DNA of 64,000 nucleotides from Haematococcus lacustris (Eukaryota; Chlorophyta; Chlorophyceae; Chlamydomonadales; Haematococcaceae): positions 9,757,029 through 9,821,028 of the forward strand of contig JASKMD010000017.1 of assembly GCA_030144725.1 (NCBI GenBank), read 5' to 3'. The notes under the pieces are model-generated. The model was not told the origin of the DNA. It ran no database searches and was given only the letters and a program-made list of their open reading frames with translations. The position numbers and the translations under genes are program-made. Below, piece after piece: positions 1-12,135 of this stretch (positions within the stretch are counted from its first letter, which is position 1; every line of letters starts with the position of its first letter).

Positions 1-423
1 CAGGGCTAAACATGCAGCGCATTGGGGAGAGCAAGTGGCGGCCGCTGGAGCTGTGCTGGTGGCCAGAGCAGGGAAAGCTGCCAGCCAAGGGCAAGGAGTA
101 CCCTGGCCTGGGGTGCAAGCGGCTGCGAGACAAGCCACCCAAGGCCCAGCAGCAGCAGCCTGCTCAGGCACAGTAGTGTGTGCCCCCTTTGTTGAGCTGT
201 CATCAGCTTACATTAGTGCATGTTTTGTCATGCCAACTCTACGTCATAGCCCTGACGGGTCAGGCAATGCTGTAGGTGGTAGGCGACCATGACCATGTGT
301 ACGCCATGTATAGGCCATGAGCATGCCATGTGATGGGAACACCACACAGAAAAAACATCGTTTTGTAGTGGTCCACAACTAGTGTGTTCGACTCCAATGA
401 AGGCTCAGGGTTGAGAGCCAAGG
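1..423 (+). mobile_element. Fanzor-carrying element, copy 1 (3' part, cut by window edge)
   Basis: The 3' end of a repeat family present at least six times in the window. It holds the end of a Fanzor/TnpB-like ORF (3-176) followed by about 245 bp of conserved non-coding sequence that ends in GAGAGCCAAGG at 423. The same tail follows the ORF in the copies ending at 9156 (plus) and 50371 (minus), and occurs without the ORF at 58809-58973, 28632-28780 and 24807-24869. The tail is rich in CATG steps and ends in a small hairpin (GGCTC/GAGCC in better copies). The flank after 423 begins TGCTGAG, like the target duplications of other copies. The left end is outside the window. Confidence 0.75.
3..176 (+). 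CDS. Fanzor/TnpB-like protein, C-terminal fragment
   Basis: The frame is open from the window edge to a TAG at 174-176. It reads LNMQRIGESKWRPLELCW near the start, which matches the end of the RuvC-III region of the longer copy at 50621-51490, where DMDCNAALNMQRIGE fits the TnpB/Fanzor signature D-x-D-x-N-A-A-x-N. TnpB and Fanzor proteins are RNA-guided DNA endonucleases; only the last 57 residues lie in this window, so activity cannot be judged. The rest of the protein, including the catalytic Asp and Glu of RuvC-I and II, would lie to the left. The family assignment is from motif recognition. Confidence 0.55.
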   Translation, partial: GLNMQRIGESKWRPLELCWWPEQGKLPAKGKEYPGLGCKRLRDKPPKAQQQQPAQAQ

Positions 424-807
424 TGCTGAGTCCATGCTGTTCCAGGCTGCCTGGCTGCTGTTTGACTGTGGGTGATCTCACTCAGCTGCTGCAATCAAAG
501 GCTAACAGCCTGTCCAAAAGAAACAACCAACCCTAGAGCAGGGCTAGCTCGTCCACAGCCCAGACACAGAACGCCACACCAGGAGGGACAGACACATGTC
601 TCCAAACAGAAACATTAACATCGCCGAGTCCAGGCTGATCACGTTGCCTGGCTGCTTGGGCTCTGTGGGGATTAGCGTGGGTGCAGCACATGCTAACTGC
701 ACCGGGGGAGTCAATCAGGGGCCTGCCAGCCCTGCCTCAGCTGCCAAGTGTGACAGGGACAGCAAGAACTGTGACTTGGTCAAGCATGAGGGAGTGGGGG
801 GCATTCG
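424..807. other. Intergenic, no gene recognised
   Basis: This is the flank of element copy 1 and the 3' side of the minus-strand dioxygenase gene. A short segment near 459-490 (tgtttgactgtgggt, then atctcactcagct after one variable base) recurs at 1080-1112 inside the dioxygenase's last intron. I see no coding exon or RNA gene. Confidence 0.5.
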
Positions 808-3800
808 TCACTTCCGCTTCTTCTTGGGCTTTGCTGCCTGCCCCTGGTTGCGACCAGACACCCAGACGGGCACTGCGGCTTTCTCCCCCTTTGCTTGTGT
901 TGGTGGAGGCGGCAGGCCGCTTGTGAGCCACAACTGAAACACCCACTTCTCATCCACCGCGTCGACTGCCGTGTGCAGCGTCCTGCAGGCACAACAGGAC
1001 CTTGCCTTGTGAATACAGCCGTGCAAATAATCAGAGACTCCACTGCCAATGATACCATACTCATTCAGCGGGAAACAACATGTTTGACTGTGGGTAATCT
1101 CACTCAGCTACTTCAATCAAGCTGAAGCATCCTCGGTCGCATCGTCCTAGGGTTACCAGGTAGGGCAGGCAGGGGCAGGGGCAGGGGCAGGGGCAGGGGC
1201 AAGGTGCTGCAGCCCTGGGGAGAAATAGAGGGTGCAGTGCCCAGCAGCCATGCCAGGCTGGCGTTTAAGCGTTGTAGAGCAACAACAACAGCATCCAGCC
1301 ACAGCAGGGCTGTTGAAGCCTGAGACCATGTGGCTGGGAACAGTCGTGCAGCATGCATGCCTGCCCCCCTCGCTCCTCACCCCCTACCACCCTTTCCTCG
1401 CTCCCTCCCTCGCTCCCTCCCTCCCTCCCTCCCTCGCTCCCTCCCGCTGCCTCCTGCCCAAGCGCCTCTGCTGCCTACTGCTGCTGCTGCCCCGTCCAAC
1501 CTGCTACGACACCCAACCCCCTGCAGCCGGCCTCCCTAGTGGCCTAGGGTGTGACCTACGATACGGGGTGTGACTGGGCCCTGGTCCAGCCCTCTCCCCG
1601 CCCCCTGTCCCCCTCAGCTGCCACCCCCCCCACCTGGCATCAGGTGTGCCCCCAGCGAATGCAGGGAAGAACAGCAACGCAGTGCCCTGCCTGGGTTGAA
1701 CCTCTAGCTGCACGTGGTCGAAGCGAGTGGCCCCCCCAGCTGACACGTCGTTGAGGTACAGCAGCAGGGTGGCCCGCCGCTGGTATCCCTGGCAGCAGGC
1801 GGCAGGCAGGCGGGGGCAAGGCTATACCCCATGGTGGGAGTGCAGCAGTGGGGTTGAGGCAGGGGGGAGTCAGCCAAGGGAGCCTGGTGGCTGGGAGCTC
1901 CTGGTGTGGTTAGGGCTGGCTTAGGCCATGCCAGCCAGGAGGGCCAGCCTGTGGTTGGGAGGGTGGAGGAAGTCATTGGCTAGTAACGGCTGGGGGCATG
2001 GATGGGTAGGCAGGCCGGCGGCCGGCCGAGCGGGCAGGTAAGGGGGCGGGCAGGCGGGCGGGCGGGCGGGCGGGCAGGCTGGAGGGCGGGCGGGCAGGCA
2101 GGTAGGCAGGTAGGCAGGTAGGCAGGCAGGCAGGCAGGCGGGCGGCACACCTTGCGTATGGCTTCTGCTGCAGGGAAGGCGTCTTGATGTGCGTTGAAGT
2201 GCTGGCCTGGCTGGTAATGCGCCACCTGCTCGTGACACCCTGATGGGACGATGTGACCATGGTACAACACAATGGTTGCACAGCATGCACCACTAGGAAC
2301 ACTCAGCAACTCTCATCCGCAGCCTTGCCTTTTGTCCTGAATCTGAGCACCCCAGTTGTTGACTCAGTCTGTGACATCCGCCCTAAAGAAGGTGGTGGGG
2401 TGGTTGGGTGGTTGGGTGGTTGGGTGAGTGGGGCGCTCACCTGGGGGATCTCTGGCACCAGCTGCCCCTCCCTGGTTGGCTTAGTGAACAGTGCGCGCTG
2501 TAAGGAGGTGCTGTCTTGGCCCAGGGCCTGCAGCCACAGGCCCAGGTCTCACCAGGCTCTCACACCCATCACCCACGCAGGAAACATGTGACATACTCGT
2601 CACATGCCATGTCAATCTTGCATGGTAATTCTAAACGTTGCAACTCAGCCTTCAACCCCTCCCCCCTTGCTTGCCCTGCCAAGACCGCTCTCATACATTC
2701 ACCAAGTCAGGTCACACTCTTCCAAGGCAGCCCCATTGCTGACCTGCAAGTCTAGGAGGCGACTGGCTGTCAGGAGGATTGCGTCAAGGGCTGCCTGCAA
2801 CTCTGGAAACGCATCCAAGGCAGCCCGGTCCAGGACCAGGGTGCTGCTGGTACGCGCCTGGTCAGGTCAGGTCAGGTCAGGTCAGGTCAGGTCAGGTCAG
2901 GTCAGGTCAGGTCAGGTCAGGTCAGGTCAGGTCAGGTCAGGTCAGGTCAGGTCAGGTCAGGTCAGGTCAGGTCAGGTCAGGTCAGGTCAGGTCAGGTCAG
3001 GTCAGGTCAGGTCAGGTCAGGTCAGGTCAGGTCAGGTCAGGTCAGGTCAGGTCAGGTCAGGTCAGGTCAGGTCAGGTCAGGTCAGGTCAGGTCAGGTCAG
3101 GTCAGGTCAGGTCAGGTCAGGTCAGGTCAGGTCAGGTCAGGTCAGGTCAGGTCAGGTCAGGTCAGGTCAGGTCAGGTCAGGTCAGGTCAGGTCAGGTCAG
3201 GTCAGGTCAGGTCAGGTCAGGTCAGGTCAGGTCAGGTCAGGTCAGGTCAGGTCAGGTCAGGTCAGGTCAGGTCAGGTCAGGTCAGGTCAGGTCAGGTCAG
3301 GTCAGGTCAGGTCAGGTCAGGTCAGGTCAGGTCAGGTCAGGTCAGGTCAGGTCAGGTCAGGTCAGGTCAGGTCAGGTCAGGTCAGGTCAGGTCAGGTCAG
3401 GTCAGGTCAGGTCAGGTCAGGTCAGGTCAGGTCAGGTCAGGTCAGGTCAGGTCAGGTCAGGTCAGGTCAGGTCAGGTCAGGTCAGGTCAGGTCAGGTCAG
3501 GTCAGGTCAGGTCAGGTCAGGTCAGGTCAGGTCAGGTCAGGTCAGGTCAGGTCAGGTCAGGTCAGGTCAGGTCAGGTCAGGTCAGGTCAGGTCAGGTCAG
3601 GTCAGGTCAGGTCAGGTCAGGTCAGGTCAGGTCAGGTCAGGTCAGGTCAGGTCAGGTCAGGTCAGGTCAGGTCAGGTCAGGTCAGGTCAGGTCAGGTCAG
3701 GTCAGGTCAGGTCAGGTCAGGTCAGGTCAGGTCAGGTCAGGTCAGGTCAGGTCAGGTCAGGTCAGGTCAGGTCAGGTCAGGTCAGGTCAGGTCAGGTCAG

Positions 3801-4633
3801 GTCAGGTCAGGTCAGGTCAGGTCAGGTCACCTGCTCGGTAGCAGATGCTGGACCCCCTGAGTTAGCGTCGCCACCCAACCCGCTGCGCTGCATGCGGCCT
3901 GACGCAGTGGCTGCAGCCATCAGCTGCTGGCACACGGCTTGAGGCACAAAGTCAGTGACTGTGAACACCTGCGGCTCCATGCAGGGCAGCAGGGGCAGCA
4001 GCAGGGTAGGCCTAGGCTAATGCAGAGCAGGGGGAGCTCTCTCATCCCATGCCCACAGTATCGCGGGCCTGGCCAGACCATGGACAGCTTTGGCAAAGCA
4101 AAGCAGGGATAGCCGAAGGCTTACAGGGCTGGCTTGAGCCTGGTGGCTGGCTACTTTGTTGCCCCTGCCCCTGCCCCTGCCCCTGGCCCTGCATGGATGT
4201 GCCTGGAGCTCATGGCCCTGAGCTTAACTCTGCCACCTGGTATGCCTGCATGCAACCCGCTCACCTCGTCACTTCCTCCTAAGCCTGCCTTCCCTCCTGG
4301 CCCCTGCCCTGCTCTAGTCAGCTGCTAGGTCAGGCTCTTCAGCGAGGCAGGTGACAGCAGGCAGCACTGCAGGCCGTGCGCAGTCAAGATCTCGAGTGGC
4401 AGCGAAGACCTCGAGTGGCAGCGGCTTGGAGAGGGAGCTGCGGTGGAGGAGGGGCCTGGCGGGGAGGTGGCTGGGGCCTAGACGGTGTAGAGGGGCAGGG
4501 AGGAGGGAGGCAGGGGTTAAGGGGTGGCGCTCACCGGGGGGTCCATGTTCAACAGCCTTAGTCCCGGGTGGTCCAGGCGCAGGGGCAGGAACAGGCGCCC
4601 AATGTTCTTGGCTGACATCTCACGGCTGTCTGG
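808..4633 (-). CDS. 2-oxoglutarate/Fe(II) dioxygenase, prolyl 4-hydroxylase type (7 exons)
   Basis: Exons in transcript order: 4633-4535, 3968-3831, 2857-2744, 2527-2441, 2225-2151, 1788-1634, 982-808; all junctions are AG/GT and the phases close. Taking the ATG at 4618-4616 gives 275 residues; an upstream exon is not excluded. The fold matches P4H alpha catalytic domains: DPPVFTVTDF at the start, the iron ligands His154-x-Asp156 in YQPGQHFNAHQDAF, the strand LLLYLNDVSAGGATRF, distal His221 in RTLHTAV and the 2-oxoglutarate-binding Lys230 in DEKWVFQLWL. Such enzymes hydroxylate prolyl residues, for example in wall glycoproteins or regulatory proteins. No signal peptide is visible. The C-terminus is KPKKKRK, a classical nuclear-localisation type sequence, so a nuclear role is possible. 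The intron between the second and third exons is a pure GGTCA repeat. Confidence 0.85.
2860..3829. repeat. Perfect (GGTCA)194 pentanucleotide satellite filling an intron
   Basis: 970 bp of uninterrupted GGTCA with no substitutions. It makes up almost all of a 973-bp intron of the minus-strand dioxygenase: the donor at 3830 (CAG then GTGACC) opens directly into the array, and the acceptor (CTGACCAG) is formed at its other edge. In the sense orientation every unit contains CTGAC, a good fit to the branch-point consensus CTRAY. Because 5 is not a multiple of 3 and no stop arises, every frame in this direction is open as a repeated five-residue peptide; that is a by-product, not a gene. Confidence 0.97.
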
Positions 4634-4639
4634 CTGCAG

Positions 4640-6240
4640 GGTGAGGTCGGGGGTCAGGGGGGTCAGGGGTGCAGCAGCAGGGGGGGTCAGGGGTAGCCCG
4701 GATGTTCAGCTCAGCCTGGCAGCTCCCTCTAGTGCCTGGTGCCTGGTGCCTGGTGTCATCAGCCCTGCAGGCTAGGCCCTGACTGCTGCTGGCACCTACT
4801 CATGGCGCACACATGAGCTCACTGCCTGGGACCAACACGGCACGGGCCAGCTAGGCCCTCCTGCCACCCACCCAAGCTGCTGACACACCAGGTGAGGGGC
4901 CGCCTGGGGGTTGCTTGTGCCCTGTTCCCCCTGGTGGCTGCTGCTGCTACCCCTGCTATGAGAGTGGCTGGCTCATGCAACCTGAACAGCTCACAGTCAG
5001 TGAGCTGAAGTCAACTCCTCCAGCCTGGACCACTTCGGGCGGAAGGAGGGTGATTTGGGTGGGGGGCCCAGTCACAGTCGCTGCCGCATCGCATCTCGGG
5101 AACCGCTGCAGAGGTGCCACTATGAATGGGATAGGATGGTTGAACAAATGGAGTTAAGACAGGGACTGGTGTAGGGGCCGAGGACAGGTCGGCATTGGGC
5201 CCCTTACCCACAGCTATCAAACATGATATGCATGGCATACCATTCCTATGACATGTTTACAACAATGGCATTATTCCCATGGCATACCCCTTGCCAGTAT
5301 TTTGCCCCATTGCTACTCCAAATCACAGCAACAAACAGGCTGCTGTACGTACGCAAGGCCTAAATGATGGGCCTGGGTTATGAAAGGACATGTTGTTCCT
5401 TGTTGAATGAGTTTTGTTTGTCTGGGTTATGAAAGGCACATACCCGTTGCCAGCGCTGGTCCGCCCTGATACACCTCAAAGAACTGTGAAGCCGAAAGCA
5501 GCACGGGACAGAAACCGTCCCAGAAACACAAGCTGCCGGCCACGTTGGAGCCGCAATCATCCAGGCCGTGCGCATGTCGCCGGAGGGTTTCCAGACCGAC
5601 CACACCTGTATGGGCCCCGGCCGTAGCCGCTTATCATTTGCACGTTTATACGCATGCAAGTGTGCATGTTTTTTCATCAAGCACGAATCCATGGGGAAAT
5701 ACCGTGATACATTCGTGATATGGAGCTTCATATTCTAGTCTGAGGTCTGCCTACTGGCATTTCGCATCAGACTAAAGCCAATCCCCAGGACCACCCCTGC
5801 TATCCAAGAGCCCCTAGTCTGACCAGCTCGCGAAGCCCAGCCCAATGTGTGAGGCTGCTACACCCCTCCACGACAGCACCATGTTGGTGGCTGGACCCAC
5901 CCTGCAAGGAAGCATTGTACATTTGACACCGGCATTGGAATCTGGCGTGAAACATGCCAGGGCAGGGCCCACTGACTGCCGCACAGGGTTAGGAAGTTGG
6001 AGCTGAGGGCAGGTGGACTGTGATCCCTGGCCTCCCACTGTTCCTGCCTGCCCTGCTGAAGCTCTTGGGAGCCCCCTACACTCCCAACACAATCTGCCAC
6101 CATTGAAAAGATTACCCACCTTCCCACTGCCTACTGCATCTGCACACACGGTAGCTACACTCACGCTGCACAAGTCCTGACAGGTTTGACAATGAGGCCT
6201 TCCACATCACAAATCTACGATTGCGGCATGTTCCAGTAGA
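4640..6240. other. Intergenic between dioxygenase and histone H4
   Basis: I recognise no gene here. A 48-bp dispersed repeat (gctatgagagtggctggctc and following) at 4955-5002 recurs at 9171-9218 next to Fanzor-like element copy 2. The phrase ctgggttatgaaagg occurs twice, near 5371 and 5418, around a sequence (ttccttgttgaatga) also found near 55906. Several minus-strand frames of about 90-120 codons are open but show no recognisable domain. The dioxygenase promoter or an extra 5' exon may lie at 4640-5200. Confidence 0.45.
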
Positions 6241-6243
6241 GGT

Positions 6244-6259
6244 GGTGTTGAAAAACACC
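6244..6259 (-). terminator. Histone H4 mRNA 3' stem-loop
   Basis: On the minus strand this reads GGTGTTTTTCAACACC, a perfect 6-bp stem with a 4-nt loop, 56 bp downstream of the H4 stop. The identical 16-mer lies downstream of H3 at 7327-7342. Replication-dependent histone mRNAs of volvocine algae, like those of animals, end in such hairpins instead of poly(A) tails. Confidence 0.85.
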
Positions 6260-6315
6260 GGTGTGCCAATCAGGAGGAGATTGCAGGCAGGGAAGGTCTG
6301 GGAAAGGGGATCAGC

Positions 6316-7263
<948 letters not shown>

Positions 7264-7326
7264 ACGAAGCAGCCGCCGCCAACAGCCTGCAGGTCTGCTG
7301 TCCATTGCGCCTCTGTTCACTGACCC

Positions 7327-7342
7327 GGTGTTTTTCAACACC
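7327..7342 (+). terminator. Histone H3 mRNA 3' stem-loop
   Basis: GGTGTTTTTCAACACC, identical to the hairpin after H4, 63 bp past the H3 stop and embedded in the same short context (CC before, ACC after). Confidence 0.85.
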
Positions 7343-7417
7343 ACCCTCCTCATGGGCATCAAACATCCAGCCAGCCCGGTTTCAAAAGGTGTATGTGTTC
7401 TAGTATTCTGCACTATA

Positions 7418-7836
7418 TACCGTACTGATACGCCCTGTTGGTGATATGCTGATTTGGTGAAACTCGAAAAAACGGTCCCAAAGGCCCTATTGGCACATAT
7501 TTGGTGACAGCGCCTGGCTCAAACATTGAAGCGATACATGTTTGGTGACTCCCTATTCTCAATAGATCTACGAAGCCAGAGGCTTCCATCACAGCCTCAT
7601 CATCCTCACTATCACTCTCGCCCTCACCGCTATCAGAATCTATGGGCAGCATCTATGGGCTAAAGGATCAAGGCCAGCAAGCTCTGTTTCAGCTTTGGCG
7701 CCATATACCATAGATTTATGGTGAACTTGAGGGTGCTGCTACAAATTTGGTGACAGCCGCATCTCAAACAAATGGTGATACAATTTAGTGACGATTTCAT
7801 TTGGTGAAGTCACCAACAGGGCGTATCAGTACGGTA
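7418..7836. mobile_element. MITE-like element with 27-bp terminal inverted repeats
   Basis: Perfect inverted repeats at 7418-7444 and 7810-7836 (starting TACCGTACTGATACGCCC) flank 365 bp. If the outermost TA is the target duplication, the element runs 7420-7834. The interior carries at least six copies of a TTTGGTGA motif on the plus strand. A minus-strand peptide starting at 7652 begins with an acidic stretch (DSDSGEGESDSEDDE), as seen at the start of several cut-and-paste transposases. It therefore looks like a deletion derivative of a DNA transposon. The insertion lies 75 bp past the H3 hairpin. Confidence 0.8.
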
Positions 7837-7906
7837 CGTTCTTGTTATGTTGCCACAGTCACCATACGCAACGGTTGTAGTAGGTCGTACAGGCATACTC
7901 ACGTCA

Positions 7907-7920
7907 TGCTGGCACTGCTT
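7907..7920 (+). repeat. Target site duplication, left copy (Fanzor-like element copy 2)
   Basis: TGCTGGCACTGCTT, exactly repeated at 9157-9170 directly after the element's conserved 3' end. Confidence 0.85.
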
Positions 7921-9156
7921 CGTCGCTGGCAGGATGGCTGCAGAAGCTCCTGACATGAGCCAGCCTTAGGATGCTCACTGGGTAGAACTGTGCTGCTGCG
8001 TTGACAGCTGGGGTCTGAATTTGGAGAACTGCCTAAACCCCCACACCACACCTCACACTCATTGGGCCGTACCTAGGGGTGGGTGGGAGAGAGGGAGGGT
8101 TGGTAGGAAGTGAACGAGGTGTTGCATGTGACATGCCTAACCTGGTGCCACCATGTCAGCCACCGTGTGAGCCTTGTGTGCATGGCTGCAGTTGGAGGAG
8201 GACATGGCGGAGGTGTCCATGGAGCGCCAGCTGGTTGTGATCTTTGGCGCAGCGGGCATTGGCACTGGGGTTGGGTGGGGTGCTGATGCAGTGCTGCGGG
8301 CCTGCTGCAAGCGGCGGGGCAGGGTGGTGCTTGTGGATGAGCACCGCACCAGCTGGGTCAGCTCAGCAGTGAATGGCCAGCAGCCCTGTGAGAGGCAGCT
8401 GAACAAGCGCAGGGCCACCAGGCCTGCAGACTGGAAGCCCCCAGCAGGGCAGGTGCACCACCGCCTAGTGCGCCCAGCCTGGAGCCAGCAGCGTAACCAG
8501 CCGGTGCGGGGCATGATGTAGTGCCTGGTAGTAGCCCCCCGCAAGCCCCCACAGGCCCCACGCAGCAGCCAGGAAGCCTCACAGCCAGGAGCCTTAGAGC
8601 CTGGGCCAGCACTCCCCCGCCAGCCAAGCGCACCAAGGCTGAGCCGGCAGCTGAGCCCAACAAGGCCCAGGGCAAGGCTGCCAAAGCCAAGCCAGCACCA
8701 CAGCCAGGCAGGTAGCTGGACAGGGACTGTAATGCGGCACTGAACATGCAGCGCATTGGGAAGAGCAGGTGGCGGCCGCTGGAGCTGTGCTGGTGGCCAG
8801 AGCAAGGGAAGCTGCCAGCCAAGGGCAAGGAGTACCCTGGCCTGGGGTACAAGCGCCTGCGAGACAAGCCACCCACAGCCCAGCAGCAGCCTGCTGCGGC
8901 ACAGTAGTGTGTGCCCCCCTTTCTTGAGCTGCCATCAGCTTTCAATTAGTGCATGTTTTGTCATGCCAACCCTACGTCATAGCCCTGACGGGTCAGGCAA
9001 TGCTGTAGGTGGTAGACGACCATGACCATGTGTATGCCATGTATACGCCATGAGCATGCCATGCGATGGGAACAACACACAGATAAAACACTGTTTTGTA
9101 GTGGTCCACAATTAGTGTGTTCGACTGCAATGAACGCTCAAGGTTGAGAGCCAAGG
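7921..9156 (+). mobile_element. Fanzor-carrying element, copy 2, with 14-bp TSD
   Basis: A 1,236-bp insertion bounded by TGCTGGCACTGCTT. From about 8087 it aligns with copy 3 (50371-51545, minus), including the presumed intron before LEEDMAEVSM, then the decayed ORF, then the conserved 3' tail to GAGAGCCAAGG at 9156. The first 165 bp are not shared with copy 3. The long direct repeats and the 5' truncation relative to a full-length nuclease gene point to RNA-mediated, target-primed insertion. Confidence 0.8.
8174..8907 (+). pseudogene. Decayed Fanzor/TnpB-like C-terminal ORF
   Basis: Aligns along its length with the open copy at 50621-51490. It shows VVLVDEH-type sequence (GRVVLVDEHRTS), the TnpB/Fanzor region just before the zinc finger, and LDRDCNAALNMQRIG, the RuvC-III signature. 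It is broken by an in-frame TAG at 8519-8521, a frame change between there and about 8590, and another TAG just before LDRDCNAA. It also lacks 11-12 codons present in copy 3 between ACCK and RGRVVL. It cannot make a complete protein. Confidence 0.6.
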
Positions 9157-9170
9157 TGCTGGCACTGCTT
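9157..9170 (+). repeat. Target site duplication, right copy (Fanzor-like element copy 2)
   Basis: TGCTGGCACTGCTT, identical to 7907-7920. It is followed at 9171 by the 48-bp dispersed repeat also seen at 4955. Confidence 0.85.
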
Positions 9171-9218
9171 GCTATGAGAGTGGCTGGCTCATGCAACCTG
9201 AACAGCTCACAGTCAGTG

Positions 9219-9609
9219 GCTTGGCAAGTTGAACTGCATGCCAGCGGTCATTGAGTGAAGGCAGTGTATGTAATCGTGACGCTCGATACGCCAAGGCACA
9301 GTGGCAGAGCAGCACTCTTTACATCCCACAGGCTGGATCGCTGGTTGGCACGTGGCTCGTGTTTCATCATGGTAAAACCATCCCCTGCGCAGTCATGGGG
9401 TAGCGGATGTCGTGACCATAGCTATGCCAGGTTTTTGGTGTGGCGACGTATCAGCCGGACGCAGCGTGTCCGAGGATCCGGTTTGTGTTTGCGCGCGGTC
9501 GGTCTGCATGTGCCGACCGGCCGCACCCTGCTTGCTGAGGGGTCAGAGGCTGAAGGTAGCGAGGCCCAAGGCCTGTGCGGGGCCAGTGCTGCGCTGCGCC
9601 CTCGCACCC
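9219..9609. other. 5' flank of the ABCG gene
   Basis: No exon is recognised. The ABCG frame stays open upstream of the chosen ATG to about 9412, with an in-frame ATG at 9424, so a longer N-terminus is possible. No clear TATA box is seen. Confidence 0.4.
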
Positions 9610-11231
9610 ATGGCGCACCTGGTCGTCTGGCTGCCCGCGCTAGTCGTGACCCACGCCCTCGTTGCCTGCTGGCTGCTCGCGTGGATAGTGAACACTCGGC
9701 GCAGAGCAGGCCAGGCATCGCATGTCATTGAGGCAGACGCAGCTGGCGCGGGGGACGATGATGCAGATGCGCAGCCAGTGCCAGCGCCCAGCCCTCTGCG
9801 AACAAAAACAGGCGCACCCGCAGCATCCCTGCTTGACTGCGAAACCTGGCAGCGCGCTCGCAGCGGCAGTCCGCCGGGCTCGCCCAGCTCCCGGCCAGAC
9901 AGTGACGCCAGCTCCTTGGCCCTGGCTATCCTCAGCCCAGCTCAAAGACCAGAGACTACCGCTGAGCAGACCCAATGCCTTCCCCAGCACCAGCTGCTGC
10001 CCCCCACGCTCAGCTGGCACAACATCCACTTCAGTGTGCCAGCACCCAGCAGGACCTGGGTGGCCCAGCCCAGCACCCCCCCAACCCCCCTGGCTGGCGC
10101 CCAGGCAAGCCGCCCAGGAGCAGACTGCCCGGGCACGGCTGCCACCAGCTGCACCAGCGCCTTGCTAGAAGCTAGGCACCGGGCGGCGCAGGCTGGCCAG
10201 ACGCTGGTGCTGGCCGGGGTGAGTGGGTGCGCTTTTGCAGGCGAGGTGCACGCGCTGCTTGGGCCCAGCGGGGCGGGCAAGTCTAGCCTTATAGAGCTGC
10301 TGGCTGCACAACCACATGGCGGTGCAGGGCAGGGCAGCAGCAAGCACAGCCAAGGCCAGGAGCAGCAGCGGGAGGGGCAAGGGGAGGGGGGGGAGGGGCA
10401 GGGGCAGGGGGGTGGGCGTCATCTGAAGTCTTGGTTAGAGAGCACAGAGAGCGCAGACACAGTCCGCCTCAGCACAGGGTCATGCACAGCAGGGGCTCGC
10501 CTGTCTGGCAAGGTCCTCCACGAGGGCAGCATAGTCTGGGCTGCAGCCTGCCCAACCCCCTCCTCCTCCTCCTCCCCCTCCTCCACCCCACCACCTCAGC
10601 AGCAGCAGCGGCAGCAGGACGTGTCGGATGCGTCCCGGGACTGGCTGTGCTACATCCCCCAGCACGACCTGTTGCACCCCACACTCACTGTGGCGGAGAC
10701 GCTGCAGTTCGCCCACCAGATGGCCCGTGCAGCAGCTCAAGGCAGACCCGGTGCCAGCCGCCTTGGCCCTGGCAGGGGACCTGACTGCCCCACACCCCAT
10801 CCTCACGAGACCCTACAGCCGGGCCTCCCTGCGCAGCAATGCCCTGATGGCAGTTCTACGGTCAGTCTGCCACACGTCCCACACCCTGTGCCTCTCAGGT
10901 TGCAGGGCAGCGGGGGTCATGTGCAGCACGGCAAGGAGCAGGCGGGTGGGCAAGCAGGGGGACAGTGGCATGGCACCCAAGCCACAGCGCCTAACGAGGC
11001 AGCGGAGTGCATGGGCTTACTGGAGTGCATGCACATGCAGGTGGGTGGCTGGGTGGCTCGTGTGTGGGCGCTGTTAGCTTCGTTGCCTCATGGGGACAGG
11101 CATTGATGGCAGTTGCAACCTGATTTGGTGCATGCCAGTCGAGCAATTCATGTCACACTTGATTGAGCCATGTGCCACAACTGGTGACTGCGCTGCTGGT
11201 GGTGCTGTTGCTGCTACAATGAGTTTGCTGC

Positions 11232-11270
<39 letters not shown>

Positions 11271-12064
11271 CAGGTGGGCGGCTTGACCAATGGGGGCCGC
11301 ATGCTGCGCGGCTTGTCAGGGGGAGAGCGGCGGCGGCTGGCCATCGCAGTGGGCCTGGTGCTATCAGGCTCCCCCGCAGCCCCTCCCCCCACCCCCCCAG
11401 CCTGCTGCTGCCCACCCCGTGCCTCCCCCATCCCCCACCCTCATCATGCTCAGCACTGTGCAAACGCTCCCCATGCTCTCAACCTCCCATGCAGCTTGCT
11501 GGCAGGGGGCGGGTCAGGGCAGCTGGCTGGCAGCTGGGGGGCCGTGGGTGGCCATGCCCGGGGGTGGGGTGAAAAGGGCTGCCAAGGTGGAGCGGTTGGG
11601 TGCCAACAGAGTGCAGCCACCACTATCTCGACCTCCTATCCCCCACCTCCAGGACACAGTACTCCGAGTTTGGGGGAGGGGCAGCAGTTTTGCCCAGTTG
11701 CCCAGCAGCCCTGCCACCAGGTTCTGACGCTGGAAACTAGCCAGGGGCTGGGTCAGGGGGCGGGCATGCCGCAGCACTGTGCACCAGGCAGCCAGCACTT
11801 GTTCAGGATGTGCCAGCAACAGCAGCAGCAGCAGTCCTGGCAGTGTGGGCAGTGTGGAGGATTGACTGGCGAGGGCGGCGGGTGTGAATCGGAGGGAGGC
11901 GGCAAGGCAGGAGGATGGGAAGGAAGCAAAGGGCCTAGGGTGGCTGGGCGGGGTGGCGCAGTGCTGATGTGCGATGAGCCCACCTCTGGTATGTGGCACT
12001 GACGCTGTGCTGCTGCTGCTGCTGCTGCTGCTGCTGTCCTGCTGCTGCTGTCCTGCTGCTGCTG

Positions 12065-12135
<71 letters not shown>

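Noticed and set aside
2860..3829. CRISPR-like array
   Set aside because: Contiguous 5-bp units without spacers, in a eukaryotic intron.
2604..3942. Two ~400-codon plus-strand ORFs across the GGTCA array
   Set aside because: A stop-free pentamer is open in all three frames on that strand; the peptide is a pure five-residue repeat and the region is an intron of a well-supported minus-strand gene.
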